64,000 nucleotides of DNA, from assembly GCF_001411555.2 (NCBI RefSeq), contig NC_049904.1, positions 32,315,370 to 32,379,369 on the forward strand. Reading direction: 5' to 3'. This DNA is from Juglans regia (taxonomy: Eukaryota > Streptophyta > Magnoliopsida > Fagales > Juglandaceae). Under the pieces are notes generated by a model. The model was not told where the DNA came from. It saw only the letters and a list, made by a program, of their open reading frames with translations, and ran no database searches. Of the stretch, positions 12,749 to 24,317 are shown in pieces. Within the stretch, counting starts at the first letter, position 1. Each line of letters starts with the position of its first letter. The position numbers and the translations under genes were made by a program.

Positions 12749-13632
12749 TCATATTATTGGAGATTGGCGACCCAATTATTATGTAATCTGTTGGATGGTT
12801 CATTTTGCACGACAACTATATATTTGTCTTTTGGAGTCTTAGTCTTAATCTTATTATTGTTCATAAAAAATTCAATTCATCTCAATTCATTTTAACATTC
12901 AAACGCAGCCTTAAGAGCAGGAAGACTGCCTACATTATTGAATAAAAAACCCAATATATAATAATGCATAGAATCATTTGGTTCAAAATCATTTGATTAT
13001 TTTCAAACCGATTATATATAAAGAGAATCTAGCTACATGCATATTAATGTACGTAGGTCATGTAGATCGATGCAACCTTTTCTTAAAGGTTATTCCTCAT
13101 ACGCACGTACAATAATAAATATATATATATATATATATTTCGGACATATATATGTAATTTCAATATTGTAGTTTTCGAATGCAGCAAAGAGAGAAGACAT
13201 GACGGCCGCATTTGAACAAGACTTGATGCTGAAAAGGTATTTATTGCATTGCTTAGAGCCAAAATCAGGATGCCGAAAGAGTTTGTGTTTGTTTTAGCAT
13301 GTAAGATACAAGATCTTGGGCATTAAACAAATGAGAGAAAAAAAAAAAAATCAACAAGATAGGCATGATCAAGAACATACATATTAAAAAAAAACAACAT
13401 TGTACGTATCACTCGACTCTCGGCTAAGACTAAAGGGCATTTCAACATGTTTCTTGTTACATTGTTCCTAGTTGGACATTACCATAGAAACTGACCCTCC
13501 AAAACAAAGAGGGGACATTTCAGCCTCGACAGGCTTGACTGCCAATTTGGAACCAAAGATATAGACACAAGGTTAGTTAATAATTAACCATCCTTTGAAA
13601 ATTTCGCTGATCCTAAACCCCATTGATCGATA

Positions 13633-14002
13633 TGCAAAAATAGACTAGAGGGTAACTGAATTGTATTGCTCAAAAGGATTATTTTTACAAGAACAGCATT
13701 GCTGTTTATATACAGATGTTCCCATGATAGATGGGATTATAAGAATAAAAGGAAATTACAATAAATGTAAAAGATTACAATGTATATGAAAGGAAAGAAT
13801 AAACTTTTATATGGAAACAAAGAAATAGAGGCAGAGGCATTGTCAACTGTCTAGTGTGTTGCTGTCTTTCCAAACTTAGAGATTCGTGGTCTTCTTGGAC
13901 AGCTGTGCATGATTTGCATTCTCTCCATCTGAGGCTGAATTGGAGGCAGAGATCAAGCCTCCATCTTTGTTGATTGAGTCAGCTGTTGAAGATCTTCTAA
14001 CA
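13633..14002 (-). repeat. 3' LTR of the Copia element
   Basis: 370 bp, nearly identical to 17878-18244. On the minus strand it starts TGTTAGAAG and ends TTTTTGCA, giving the canonical TG...CA ends. The last codons of the element's polyprotein extend into this repeat. Confidence 0.93.
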
Positions 14003-17000
14003 TCCCCCTGCAAGCTGATGGGTGAGGTAGTCACTCTCAGCTTGTCTCTTAGTAGTAGGAACCTTGCTGAAGTAAGTCCCTTAGTAAATATGTCAGCCAC
14101 TTGATCAAGTGTAGAGAGATACATGGTTGTAATGTCTTTGTTGACAACCTTTTCTCGAATGAAATGGTAGTCTACTTCTATGTGTTTAGTCCTTGCATGA
14201 AACACTGGATTGGTTGCCAAGGATAGGGCCCCTAAGTTGTCACACCAAAGAGTAGGGGCTGTAGCTATAGGTACGTGAAGTTCCTTCAAAAGCATTCTGA
14301 GCCAATATAACTCAGCTGTGGTGAGTGCAAGGGATCGGTATTCAGCTTCTGTACTGGATTTAGAAACCACAGATTGCTTCTTAGCACTCCAGCTAATTAA
14401 ACAAGGGCCTAGGTATATGGCATAGCCAGTTGTGGACCTTCTGTCATCTGGATTCCCAGCCCAATCTGAGTCACTGTAGGCATTAAGAGTGAGTGAGCCT
14501 TTGGTAAATAACAATCCATGATTGAGCCTGCCTTTGAGGTATCTTAATACCCTCTTGGCTGCTGTCCAGTGGGCAGTTGTGGGATCGTGCATAAACTGAC
14601 ATAGCTGGTTGACTGTGTAACTTATGTCTGGTCTTGTTAGAGTGAGATATTGCAAGGCCCCAACAAGTTGTCTGTATTCAGTAGCATTTTGCAAGGGATC
14701 ACCATGATGCTTAGATAGCTGAGAACCTGCTGGAAGAGGTGTTTTTGCTGGTTTTGCATCTGTCATCTTGAATCGAGATAGAAGATCCAGTGTGTACTTG
14801 GATTGGGATAGCAGCATGCCATTAGTCAGATTTTGAGCATGTATTCCAAGAAAGAAACTGAGAGAGCCAAGGTCTTTCATTGCAAAATGCTGCTTAAGAC
14901 AGTGGATCAGATTTGTCATTGCTGCAACATTATTTCCTGTGAGAATTATATCATCTACATACACTAACAAAAACATATGTATGTCAGAACAATGATAAAC
15001 AAAGAGGGAATAATCCACTTTAGATTCTTGGAAACCAAGAGCAATCAAAGTGGTGGCAAGCTTGTTGAACCAAGCACGAGGGGCCTGTTTAAGACCATAG
15101 ATGGACTTGTGCAACTTGCAAACATAATGAGGGTGTCTTTGATCTTTAAAACCAGCTGGCTGTTCCATGTAAACTTCATCTTCAAGAGTGCCATGGAGGA
15201 AAGCATTGGAGACATCAAGTTGTCTCAAGGGCCAATTATAATGGACAGCAATGGCTAAGATAGTTCTGATGGTTGAAACCTTGACTACTGGACTGAATGT
15301 TTCAGTGTAGTCAATTCCATCTTTTTGTTCATACCCTTTGGCTACAAGTCTAGCCTTGAACCTGTCTAAGGAGCCATCAGCTTTCTGTTTAATTTTGAAA
15401 ACCCACTTATTGTGAATAACATTCTTGGTAGTAGGTCTTGGACACAAGGTCCACGTGTGATTGGACAAAAGAGCATTAAACTCCTCTTGCATGGCTTGAA
15501 TCCAGTGAGGGGACTTGATGGCTTGTGAATAAAGATGAGGTGTTATGGGTAGATTGGTGTTGGATGTCACAGAGTTCAAGGCCATGAGAGGATGTTTGGT
15601 AGAGGAATAGACCTTGTAATTAGAGAATGTTTTAGCTTTCCTAGAGCCATCCATGGACCTGGTAGTCATAGGATGTGTTGCAACAACAGTGGGTTCAATA
15701 AGGGTTGCAGTAGTGTCTGCTGCAATAGGGATTGCTGTGACTTCTGCTTCACATGTTTCAGGTATGGAACATGCTGTGGATACCACTGGTTCCTCGAATT
15801 GAGGTGGTTCTGTAAGAGAATTGGAAGTGGAAGGCATTTGTGGTTCAGTAGGTAATGAAACAGTGAGAGGATTTTCAGAACCTTGTGTTGATGCAATGTG
15901 GTAAATAGGTAAGATAACATCATTTGAATGTAAAGTACTAACCTGTTGAGGAAGATCTTTTGCAGAAGACTTTTGTAGAGATGGTTTCCAATCTTGAGCA
16001 GGGAAAGAATGCTCATCAAAGATGACATTTCTGCTGATAAAAAGTTTTCCTGTCATGGGATCAAGACATCTATATCCTCGATAGTTTGAACAATACCCTA
16101 TGAAAATGCACTTTTTGGACCTGAACATGAGCTTATGAGTGTTGTAGGGTTTGAGAAGGGGATAACAAGCACAGCCAAATACTTTGAGCAGGGAATAAAC
16201 AGGAGCTTTGTTGAGTAGCTTGGTGTAGGGACAAGTATTGTTTAACACAAGACTTGGCAATCTGTTTATGAGATACACTGAGGTATTGAAAGCATCTACC
16301 CAATAAGTATTTGGCAATTTGGACTGTGCTAGAAGAGCAAGACCCATCTCAACTATGTGCTTGTGTTTCCTTTCAGCAAGGCCATTTTGCTGTGCAGTAT
16401 AGGGACATGATATGCGATGGTGGATGCCATTTGCAGTGAGGAATTGTTTAAATTGAGTAGAAAGAAATTCACCTCCACCATCAGATTGAAAGGATTTAAT
16501 TTTCTTAGACAATAGGTTTTCAGCCAGGCATTTAAACTTCACAAAACACTCAAAAGTTTCAGATTTTGTCTTGAGAGGATAAATCCAAGTAAACCTAGAG
16601 AAATTGTCAATAAAAACAACATAGTATTTAAAACCAGTTGTAGACAATATAGGAGAAGTCCATAGATCAGAATGTATTATTTCCAAAGGTTCATTGGTTA
16701 CATTCATAGAATCTGAAAAAGGAAGAGTTTTGGCCTTAGCCAATTGACATGCCTCACACAAGATTAACTGTTTAGTGGACTGACTAATAGGAATGTGAGC
16801 ATATTTTCTGACTTTATCTAAGACAAGGGAAGCAGGATGTCCTAGTCTACGATGCCAAACAGTGGCAGTTGCTGTTATTCCAAGAAAGCTGGTGAACTTC
16901 TTGACTTTATTGGTGGACTTGGAGAGATTAATTGGGTAAAGGCCATCTCTACTTGGTCCTTGCATAAGGATCTGCCCTGTGAGGTTGTCCTTCACAAAAA

Positions 17001-17877
17001 AATGAGTGTCAGTTAGCTTAAACCAACAGTCATTATCAACACAAAATTTCTGAATAGAGAGTAAGTTTGCTGCAGCATTAGGACAGTGAAGAATATTTTT
17101 GAACTTGAAAGGTTTTTGAGAATGAAAAAGGGTTGAGGAACCAGTGTTTAGGATAGATAAACCTGAACCATTGCCAACAGCAACTTCTTCATCACCCTTG
17201 AATTGTTCTTGAAGTGTAAGGTTGTCCAAATCTGCAGTGACATGATTATTTGCCCCACTGTCAGCAAACCAAGATTGTTCTTCAGGTTCAGCCGAGTTCA
17301 TTCTTGCAGCCATTGCAGCCAGCTGAGAAGGAGGATGCCTCCCTTGATAGGAATAGTTCATCCTATGGTAACAGTCGAGTGCTTGATGTCCAATCTTCCC
17401 ACAGATTTGACAAGGAACCCTCTGATTTGTTTCACTCCTCTGATTTGTTTCACTTTTGAATCTAGTCCCTTCTGGTTTCTTAGAGTGAAAATTTTGCCTT
17501 TGTTGTCCAGAATTCTTTCCTTTATAATTGAAAGTTTTGGACTTTTGTGAGTAAAGAGCAAAATTACCTGACTCATTTGTTTGTTGGTGTTGTTGATTTC
17601 CAATGAGAATCTCATGGTTCAAAAGCTCAGCTTGAAAATCTTCAAAAGACATAACAGACTCTCGGGTGGCAAAATGAAATGATGTGATAAAGGCAGTGTA
17701 ATTGGGATTGAGTCCTCCCAAGATATAGGAGATAAGATCATCATCATCAACTGCCTTACCTGCTGCAGTAAGTTGATCAGCAAGGATTTTGGCTTGTCCT
17801 AGGTATTGAGTACAGGTTTGTGATCCCTGGCTCAAGGACTGAAGTTGTCTTTTTAGATAGGCTACTCTGGACCTAGT
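13876..17877 (-). CDS. Copia gag-pol polyprotein lacking the gag N-terminus
   Basis: An open frame of more than 1300 residues with domains in Copia order. A gag remnant (LKRQLQSLSQGSQ region) comes first, then a CCHC zinc knuckle (CQICGKIGHQALDC). The aspartic protease active site follows in WFADSGANNH. The integrase carries the HHCC zinc motif (histidines in HRRLGHP; cysteines in CEACQLAKA) and catalytic acidic residues in HSDLW and SDGGGEF. Reverse transcriptase has the YVDDIILTG active site, and RNase H has SDSDWAG. The order PR-INT-RT-RH defines Ty1/Copia. The frame stays open up to the LTR junction at 17877 with no ATG at its start, because the N-terminal part of gag has been deleted. 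The stop at 13876-13878 lies inside the 3' LTR, so about the last 40 residues are LTR-encoded. No premature stop is present, consistent with youth. Confidence 0.93.
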   Translation of the reverse strand, partial: TRSRVAYLKRQLQSLSQGSQTCTQYLGQAKILADQLTAAGKAVDDDDLISYILGGLNPNYTAFITSFHFATRESVMSFEDFQAELLNHEILIGNQQHQQTNESGNFALYSQKSKTFNYKGKNSGQQRQNFHSKKPEGTRFKSETNQRSETNQRVPCQICGKIGHQALDCYHRMNYSYQGRHPPSQLAAMAARMNSAEPEEQSWFADSGANNHVTADLDNLTLQEQFKGDEEVAVGNGSGLSILNTGSSTLFHSQKPFKFKNILHCPNAAANLLSIQKFCVDNDCWFKLTDTHFFVKDNLTGQILMQGPSRDGLYPINLSKSTNKVKKFTSFLGITATATVWHRRLGHPASLVLDKVRKYAHIPISQSTKQLILCEACQLAKAKTLPFSDSMNVTNEPLEIIHSDLWTSPILSTTGFKYYVVFIDNFSRFTWIYPLKTKSETFECFVKFKCLAENLLSKKIKSFQSDGGGEFLSTQFKQFLTANGIHHRISCPYTAQQNGLAERKHKHIVEMGLALLAQSKLPNTYWVDAFNTSVYLINRLPSLVLNNTCPYTKLLNKAPVYSLLKVFGCACYPLLKPYNTHKLMFRSKKCIFIGYCSNYRGYRCLDPMTGKLFISRNVIFDEHSFPAQDWKPSLQKSSAKDLPQQVSTLHSNDVILPIYHIASTQGSENPLTVSLPTEPQMPSTSNSLTEPPQFEEPVVSTACSIPETCEAEVTAIPIAADTTATLIEPTVVATHPMTTRSMDGSRKAKTFSNYKVYSSTKHPLMALNSVTSNTNLPITPHLYSQAIKSPHWIQAMQEEFNALLSNHTWTLCPRPTTKNVIHNKWVFKIKQKADGSLDRFKARLVAKGYEQKDGIDYTETFSPVVKVSTIRTILAIAVHYNWPLRQLDVSNAFLHGTLEDEVYMEQPAGFKDQRHPHYVCKLHKSIYGLKQAPRAWFNKLATTLIALGFQESKVDYSLFVYHCSDIHMFLLVYVDDIILTGNNVAAMTNLIHCLKQHFAMKDLGSLSFFLGIHAQNLTNGMLLSQSKYTLDLLSRFKMTDAKPAKTPLPAGSQLSKHHGDPLQNATEYRQLVGALQYLTLTRPDISYTVNQLCQFMHDPTTAHWTAAKRVLRYLKGRLNHGLLFTKGSLTLNAYSDSDWAGNPDDRRSTTGYAIYLGPCLISWSAKKQSVVSKSSTEAEYRSLALTTAELYWLRMLLKELHVPIATAPTLWCDNLGALSLATNPVFHARTKHIEVDYHFIREKVVNKDITTMYLSTLDQVADIFTKGLTSARFLLLRDKLRVTTSPISLQGDVRRSSTADSINKDGGLISASNSASDGENANHAQLSKKTTNL

Positions 17878-18244
17878 AAAAATAGACTAGAGGGTAACTG
17901 AATTGTATTGCTCAAAAGGATTATTTTTACAAGAACAGCATTGCTGTTTATATACAGATGTTCCCATGATAGATGGGATTATAAGAATAAAAGGAAATTA
18001 CAATAAATGTAAAAGATTACAATGTATATGAAAGGAAAGAATAAACTTTTATATGGAAACAAAGAAATAGAGGCAGAGGCATTGTCAACTGTCTAGTGTG
18101 TTGCTGTCTTTCCAAACTTAGAGATTCGTGGTCTTCTTGGACAGCTGTGCATGATTTGCATTCTCTCCATCTGAGGCTGAATTGGAGGCAGAGATCAAGC
18201 CTCCATCTTTGCTGATTGAGTCAGCTGTTGAAGATCTTCTAACA
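17878..18244 (-). repeat. 5' LTR of the Copia element (truncated by about 3 bp at its inner end)
   Basis: Matches the 3' LTR except for one T/C difference (ATCTTTG(T/C)TGATTG). Its inner end reads directly into gag codons instead of a primer binding site. The outer end TGTTAG (minus strand) is intact and abuts the CGATA target-site duplication. Confidence 0.92.
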
Positions 18245-18249
18245 CGATA

Positions 18250-19220
18250 TTGGTTGTTTTTTCTCTTTGGCTAGACAAAATCAAGTCATTTTTTGTATCA
18301 GCGGCCAATGGCCTATCGTAATTAAAGAGTAATGCTAAGTATAAATTCTAAATAGACAAATTTTGTGTAAATCATTTGTAAAAAATTGAGTTCTACTAAA
18401 AAATGATTTTTTGTTTTTTTATATCAAAGGAAGATCGATCAGGCTCATGAGAGTGTAAAACTATCGGATTGTGCTAATTTAGTACTGATCGAGTTCGAAT
18501 AGATAGAGATGGAGAATACTGATCATCATATGCGGTTCTGTTCTGCATTATTCCAAAAGTTGTCATATTTATACCTTAGCTTGATGATACTTATTCTCTT
18601 TCTCTTTCAATTGGAAACGCATCTTTGTATGTCAAAGGGCTTGACATTGTAAGGGTTTGTTCTCTCTCTCTGTCTCTCCTCTTCTTTTTAAAAAAAAACA
18701 AGTTATATAAGAACATTTAATTTCATAAGGCCGGTAATATTGTTTGTTATGAGTTTCATTATCCCAATTACAACAAATGATGTAGTACGAACCATTTATG
18801 AAGCAAAGCCGCTTTGCACCAGTCTAGCTGTTCCCAATGGATTACCAGCCTCCAATTATAATCCCCCACATCAGCAATTCCACACATTTCACATGAGGAT
18901 TATCCCAGTCGAAAGCCCTCTGCGAAGTAGATATTTTCATTAGAAACTCAACCTAGTCGAACGCCCCGCCCAAATTTTTAGATCCGTCGCCCAGTTCCAT
19001 TAGCCACCAGTTTCGGCGCAAACAATTCCGTCAACCGCCATCTCCGATTATACATATCCCACCACACCACAAAAACGCATCTACAATTACGCGAAAAGCA
19101 ACCTTTTGATTCTTTTATCTCCGAGTTTTGTCTACGTATTTTAATATCTTCTACTGATTTTTACCTATTATTGATCATATTTGTAACAATTTTCATATAC
19201 AATTTGTATTGTATTGACTC
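18250..19220. other. Intergenic; partial small MITE
   Basis: No gene is seen. Positions 18325-18410 resemble one half of the small MITE family described at 22573 (ATTCTAAATAGACAAATTTT). A CT-rich run lies at 18660-18690. The rest is unremarkable. Confidence 0.4.
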
Positions 19221-19223
19221 TTA

Positions 19224-20584
19224 GGGTGTGTTTGGGTACTAAAATATCTTCAACACTTTCCAAGTATTTTCGTACTTTTGAAAATACTTCACATGCCAAA
19301 CAACTTAAAATACTCTCAATAGGACCCACAAACTCACTTCAATCTCTACTCATAACTATTCACAAACATTCTATAATATTTATCACTATTATATATAAAT
19401 AAAAAATAAAATCACTATAATATTTATCACTATTAAATATAAATAAAAAATCATTATAATATATAAATAAATAAAATACTATAATATATAAATAAAAAAT
19501 ATTTATCACTATCATATATAAATAAAAAATAAAATCGCTATAATATATAAATAAAAAATAAAATCAATATAATATATAAATAAAAAAATAAAACCACTAT
19601 AATATATAAATAAAAAATATTTATCACTATTATATATAAATAAAAAATAAAATCGCTATAATATATAAATAAAAATAAAATCACTATAATATATAAATAA
19701 AAAATAAAATCACTATAATATTTATCATTATTAAATATAAATAAAAAATAAAATCATTATAATATATAAATAAAAAATAAAATCGCTATAATATATAAAT
19801 AAAAAATAAAATCACTATAATATATAAATAAAAAATAAATCACTATAATATATAAATAAAAAATAAAATCACTATGATATATAAATAAAAAATAAAAGAA
19901 AATAAAATAACTATAATATATAAATAAAAAATAAAATCACTATAATATTTATCACTATTAGATATAAATAAAAAATAAAATCATTATAATATATAAATAA
20001 AAAATAAAATCACTATAATATATAAATAAAAAATAAAATCATTATAATATATAAATAAAAAATAAAATCACTATAATATATAAGTAAAAAATAAAATCAT
20101 TATAATATTTATCTCTATTATATATAAATAAAAAATAAAATCACTAAAATATATAAATAAAAAATAAAATCACTATAAAATATAAATAAAAAATAACATT
20201 ACTATAATATTTATCACTATTATATATATATATAAATAAAATCATTATAATATTTATCACTATTATATGTAAATTAAAAATAAAATTATTATAATATTTA
20301 TCATTATTATATATAAAAGTAAAATAAAATCACTACAATATTTATTAATATTAAAAAATCACTATAATAAAATCATTATAATATTTATTACTAAAAATAA
20401 AATCACTATAATATTTATGGGACCCACACATTTTTTAACTACCTACTCAAAAGTCAACAACTCAACATACTTCACACATCCAAACAACTCAAAATACTCT
20501 CAATAGGATCCACAAACTCATTTCAATCTCTACTCATAATTATTCACAAACATTCTCAACACTTCTCACTGTCCAAACGTACCC
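19224..20584. mobile_element. Tourist-like (PIF/Harbinger) MITE containing a 29-bp minisatellite
   Basis: The ends are GGGTGTGTTTGG at 19224 and CCAAACGTACCC ending at 20584, imperfect terminal inverted repeats flanked by TTA on both sides (19221-19223 and 20585-20587). TTA target duplication with GGG/CCC ends is the PIF/Harbinger pattern. About 75 bp just inside the left end (19296-19372) recurs in direct orientation near the right end (20482-20556). The space between, about 19380-20420, is an AT-rich tandem array. There is no coding capacity. Confidence 0.75.
19380..20420. repeat. About 29-bp AT-rich minisatellite inside the MITE
   Basis: Repeating units of the form ATAAAATCACTATAATATAT followed by AAATAAAAA, mostly 29 bp, with interspersed longer variants containing TATTTATCACTATTA. 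Several dozen units are present. The array is more than 85% A+T by eye. Confidence 0.9.
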
Positions 20585-22572
20585 TTAGTCTGCTTTAAAA
20601 ATTTGAATTTTCGGTTTTGGGGTTGGGGTCGTAGTTTAAAAGTAAATACAAGAAAGAAAAAAGAAAATTGACTGCTCTCAATTTTGGGAGTTGTGGTTTG
20701 TATTCTGGATTTGTTGGTCAGGGTTTGTATTTCTTGTATTTTTGAGTTTTGTTTTTGATTGAGAAGACTTGTGGTTGTGAATCACATGGCGGTTGGGCGA
20801 GTCAATCTTTCATCAAGAACTCGTGATTCAGGGTCTAGAAGAGACAGGTTTGGCGTTAGGACTGAAGACCGAAAATTGGATGAGTTTTCTATGGGTAATG
20901 AGCTCATGGCTCACAAAGATGGGGTGCGGATGCCTCCATTCGTTGGCTCACAAAGATGAGGGGTTTGCGAAGGTCATCAGATGAGGGTTTGCGACGCAAA
21001 CTGGAAGGGGTTGCAAGGCTATCTCCTATAATGCAGTCATGTTGGTGTTTCAATAGATCACCTACGTGGCCCTCATTTATTGGTGAGCTGTTTTTTAGTA
21101 GAGGACAGACGGACCGGTTTAAAGATTTTATCTTTATGAAGCCAGTCAAAATATGACAACAATTGAAAAGTAATAAAGTTCATAATAAAGAACAACATTT
21201 CTCATCTCTTCGTTAAATCTCATTCGGTTAAAATTAAGATTCTGAAATTAAAAAATATGGGCTCTAAAGTTATTAGAATTATAGAAGCTTAGATGGATTT
21301 GGTATTCATAAAAAGCCCCACCCATTGAGTAATTTTCCTTGAATGGTCGGAAGAAGAGCCAAGCCTAGCCCATAAGGTGCACAGGCAAGAAGGGTCATGG
21401 GTCATAGGCCCATGGGCTGACAACTCAGAGTTAACTGCAGTACTATTGGAATTGGGTTGCTAAGGACCAATTAACCCTTGGCCCATGGGGTACGTATTGT
21501 TACGGCATCCACTTCTCTAAATTAAATTAGATAGGCTGTGTATTGTCTTTCTAATTATTGAATAATACTAAGTATAAGTTTTAAGAGTAATGCTATATAC
21601 AATCGAGAAATGTGTAAATATTGTGTAATCGTTTTGAAAAAAAGTGGAGTCTATTATTAAAAAATTAATTTCTTTTCATGCGGATCTCATATTTATTCAC
21701 TTTTTTCAAAGTGTATCTTGCACACTCACGATTGCAAATATCATTTCTCAAGTTTTAATAGATAAATTTTACGTAAATTCTTTGAAAAATGTGGTTATCA
21801 CTGAATGGAATGTTTTTTTTTTATGCTTTTTTAAGATAAAATCCATTTTTTTTACAAAAACTTGCACTTGCATGACTTATCTATTTAAGACTTATACAAA
21901 TAATTTTTCATAATTAATTACATTATCTAAATCGGAGATCTAGAGCTTCGACGATCAGCTAGAAGTAAATTAAAATCAAGAACTCCTCCTTCAATCTTTA
22001 GCACAAGTTCAGTTAATTATTTTCAACACTTCAAAGTAAAGATTGTGTTAAAATAATCAACTGAATTAAATCTTAATATATACAGTACAACTTCCTCCAA
22101 ATATTGATTCAAACTACTAATTACGATTATGGTAAATAATTCGTCACAAATTTTCACTCTTTTTATAATGAATATTGGATGCTATTTGGCCTACTGATCA
22201 GATTGAATTGACTCGGAAAGATGATTTATATATATATATAAAGTGATTTGGATATGTTTGGTGACTGTATGATGATCTGGCCGTAAAGTTTCTACTATGT
22301 TAGGTATTAGTTGAATAAGCACGAGTTTAAATATATGCATGGCTGCAGGTGGGTGGAGAAATTTGATCGAAATTACTCCAATAATATCATCATGATCATG
22401 ATTCTTTTTAATGTATTCATTGACTACGTTATTTTTTTAACGATTATATCTAATTTCATGAATTGGAAATTTGGGTAGACAGCTTATAATCGTTAGTCCT
22501 ACCTTTCCTTATTTGTTTAGATCATCAATTGAGTCAAGGAGGCGGTATATATATATCCTCTCTCAACCAAAA

Positions 22573-22760
22573 GTAATACATGTTAGGTATAAGTTCTAAA
22601 TAGATAAATTTCGTGTAAATATATTATATTTTTATAAAAAAATTTAGATTCCAATAATAATAATAATAATAAATTATACTTTTTTAAGGTGACTAAATAT
22701 ATTTTTTTATAAAAGTTTGTATAGAATTTATCTATTTAAAATTTGTACAAATCATTTATC
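22573..22760. mobile_element. Small MITE (AAATAGATAAATT termini)
   Basis: Inverted termini: GTTCTAAATAGATAAATTTC near the left end, and the reverse complement of GAATTTATCTATTTAAAATT near the right end. About 180 bp, AT-rich, non-coding. Related copies lie at about 23750-23910, 21568-21912 (diverged), 18325-18410 (partial) and 39968-40115 (diverged). The family is of unknown superfamily. Confidence 0.6.
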
Positions 22761-23059
22761 CTCGACTAATTGGTATATATATATAATTTTTCTTACTCTT
22801 ACACACACGTTATACGTACACGCATATATTGTTTAATTCTCCATTATTCATGTATATCTTATGTATGATCCATTGCTTTGATCTCTGACCGAACATGCCA
22901 GTTATACGTAGTACTGCCTTTTTCTTTGGTACGTAAGTGCGACCAATGTCATCTGCCCGTCCAGCTTTAAACGTAGATCGATCATAGCAAAGAAATGGCA
23001 GATAGCACCATTAATTAGGAGGATTCTTTCTGGGGGCCGTCAATGGATTACAATAAATA

Positions 23060-23090
<31 letters not shown>

Positions 23091-23335
23091 GTCCTAATTT
23101 CGCTTAAAATCTCTAGGGTTATATATAAATATTAGTAGTACGTAGTACTATGTCGTCCACATTGGGCATGGCGTCATGATAATTTAATTTTTACGTTGCA
23201 AAGGAAAACAGAACATGAGCATGTGGTCGAACTGATGAGAATGCCGTTTCCGTTTCTCGTACGTAGATTTTGTGGCAGGAAGTGTAGCGTATGGACAAAG
23301 GTTCATGGAGTACTGACGAACCATTAATACTGAAC

Positions 23336-23377
<42 letters not shown>

Positions 23378-23749
23378 CCCTGTCTACCATCATCTGTATA
23401 ACTTACTTGGAAATTTTGAGACGTTGGACTTTAACCATGGATTAATTTCTGTTAAAATAATTATTTAAGAAAAACACGATTTCAAACTGATTACGGTGTA
23501 TTCAGATAAGAATCTGATGTAAATTATGTCATCGCCGAAATTATTATTATTTTTTAATTTCAGATAATTGACTTAATTAATTTTTTCTAAAACTTATAAA
23601 TCATTATTTATTTTCAAAATTTAAGCTGATGAGAAAGATAAATTTAATTATTTATATTATATCTTTAATAGAAAACACAATAATATTATATATATTGCCA
23701 CAATTTCTGAATCTAAAGACTAGTACTGTAGACGTGTTCTTCTGAAGTA

Positions 23750-23910
23750 ATACTAGGTACAAACTTTAAATAGAAAAGTCTCAAACAAGTCATTTGTAAA
23801 AAAAGTAGCTAGGTCTCACTATTAAAGAATAATTTTTTTTTTACACTTTTTTATAAAAATTTGTCTATATGAAATTTATCTATTTAAAATTTGTACAAAT
23901 CATTTCTCTA
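23750..23910. mobile_element. Second copy of the small MITE family
   Basis: Begins near TAGGTACAAACTTTAAATAG and ends with ATTTATCTATTTAAAATTTG, sharing both ends with the 22573 copy while the centre differs. Non-coding. Confidence 0.55.
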
Positions 23911-24268
23911 TACATATAACTCGTATGTGCTGACGCATGAGACCACCAAATCCCATAGATACATAGGAAAACGATGTCCGATTAGAATTACGTCGTGCAT
24001 GCATGCATGCATGATATCAGCTTAAACTTTTCCCATGAGCAATTAATTCATGATAATTGGAGGTCAAATTACAGAAGCTATCTATATAATATTGATCATG
24101 ACGATTACGATGATGATCATTCTTTTTCCATCTTAAGTAACATGTTTTTCGTGCATGCCAAGAAAATGGGTGAACAACTTATCTATGTTCGAGAGCCCAA
24201 GTCCAGTACTACTAGTACTCCATCTTGCATTTTGCAAAGATTAATAGAGAAGATTAATGTTGACCAGG

Positions 24269-24317
<49 letters not shown>

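Larger units (their letters stand above)
9354..13632. other. Upstream region of PHL5-like gene and repeat-rich intergenic DNA
   Basis: No protein gene is seen. The part nearest 9354 is probably the 5'-UTR intron and leader of the minus-strand MYB-CC gene. A possible leader donor is the GTAAGATATT read on the minus strand around 11090, but this is weak. Positions 11930-12535 and 12850-12915 hold AT-rich MITE-like sequence. A (GA)n run lies at 12719-12748 and an (AT)n run at about 13118-13138. Confidence 0.45.
13633..18244 (-). mobile_element. Young Ty1/Copia LTR retrotransposon with internal 5' deletion
   Basis: The element is flanked by a 5-bp target-site duplication, CGATA, at 13628-13632 and 18245-18249. 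Both long terminal repeats are present: the 3' LTR at 13633-14002 (minus orientation, beginning TGTTAGAAG and ending TTTGCA) and the 5' LTR at 17878-18244. I see one substitution between them. A purine-rich tract (GCAGGGGGA) precedes the 3' LTR. The 5' LTR is fused straight into the middle of gag: the terminal GCA of that LTR, the primer binding site and the N-terminal part of gag are missing. The remaining internal region is one open frame. Both host junctions are intact, so the deletion may have occurred after integration by local recombination, or the element may have been mobilised in this deleted form. Confidence 0.93.

Noticed and set aside
15666..16028. Minus-strand second frame inside the Copia element
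   Set aside because: Overlaps the pol frame out of register; low-complexity leucine-rich translation typical of a shadow.
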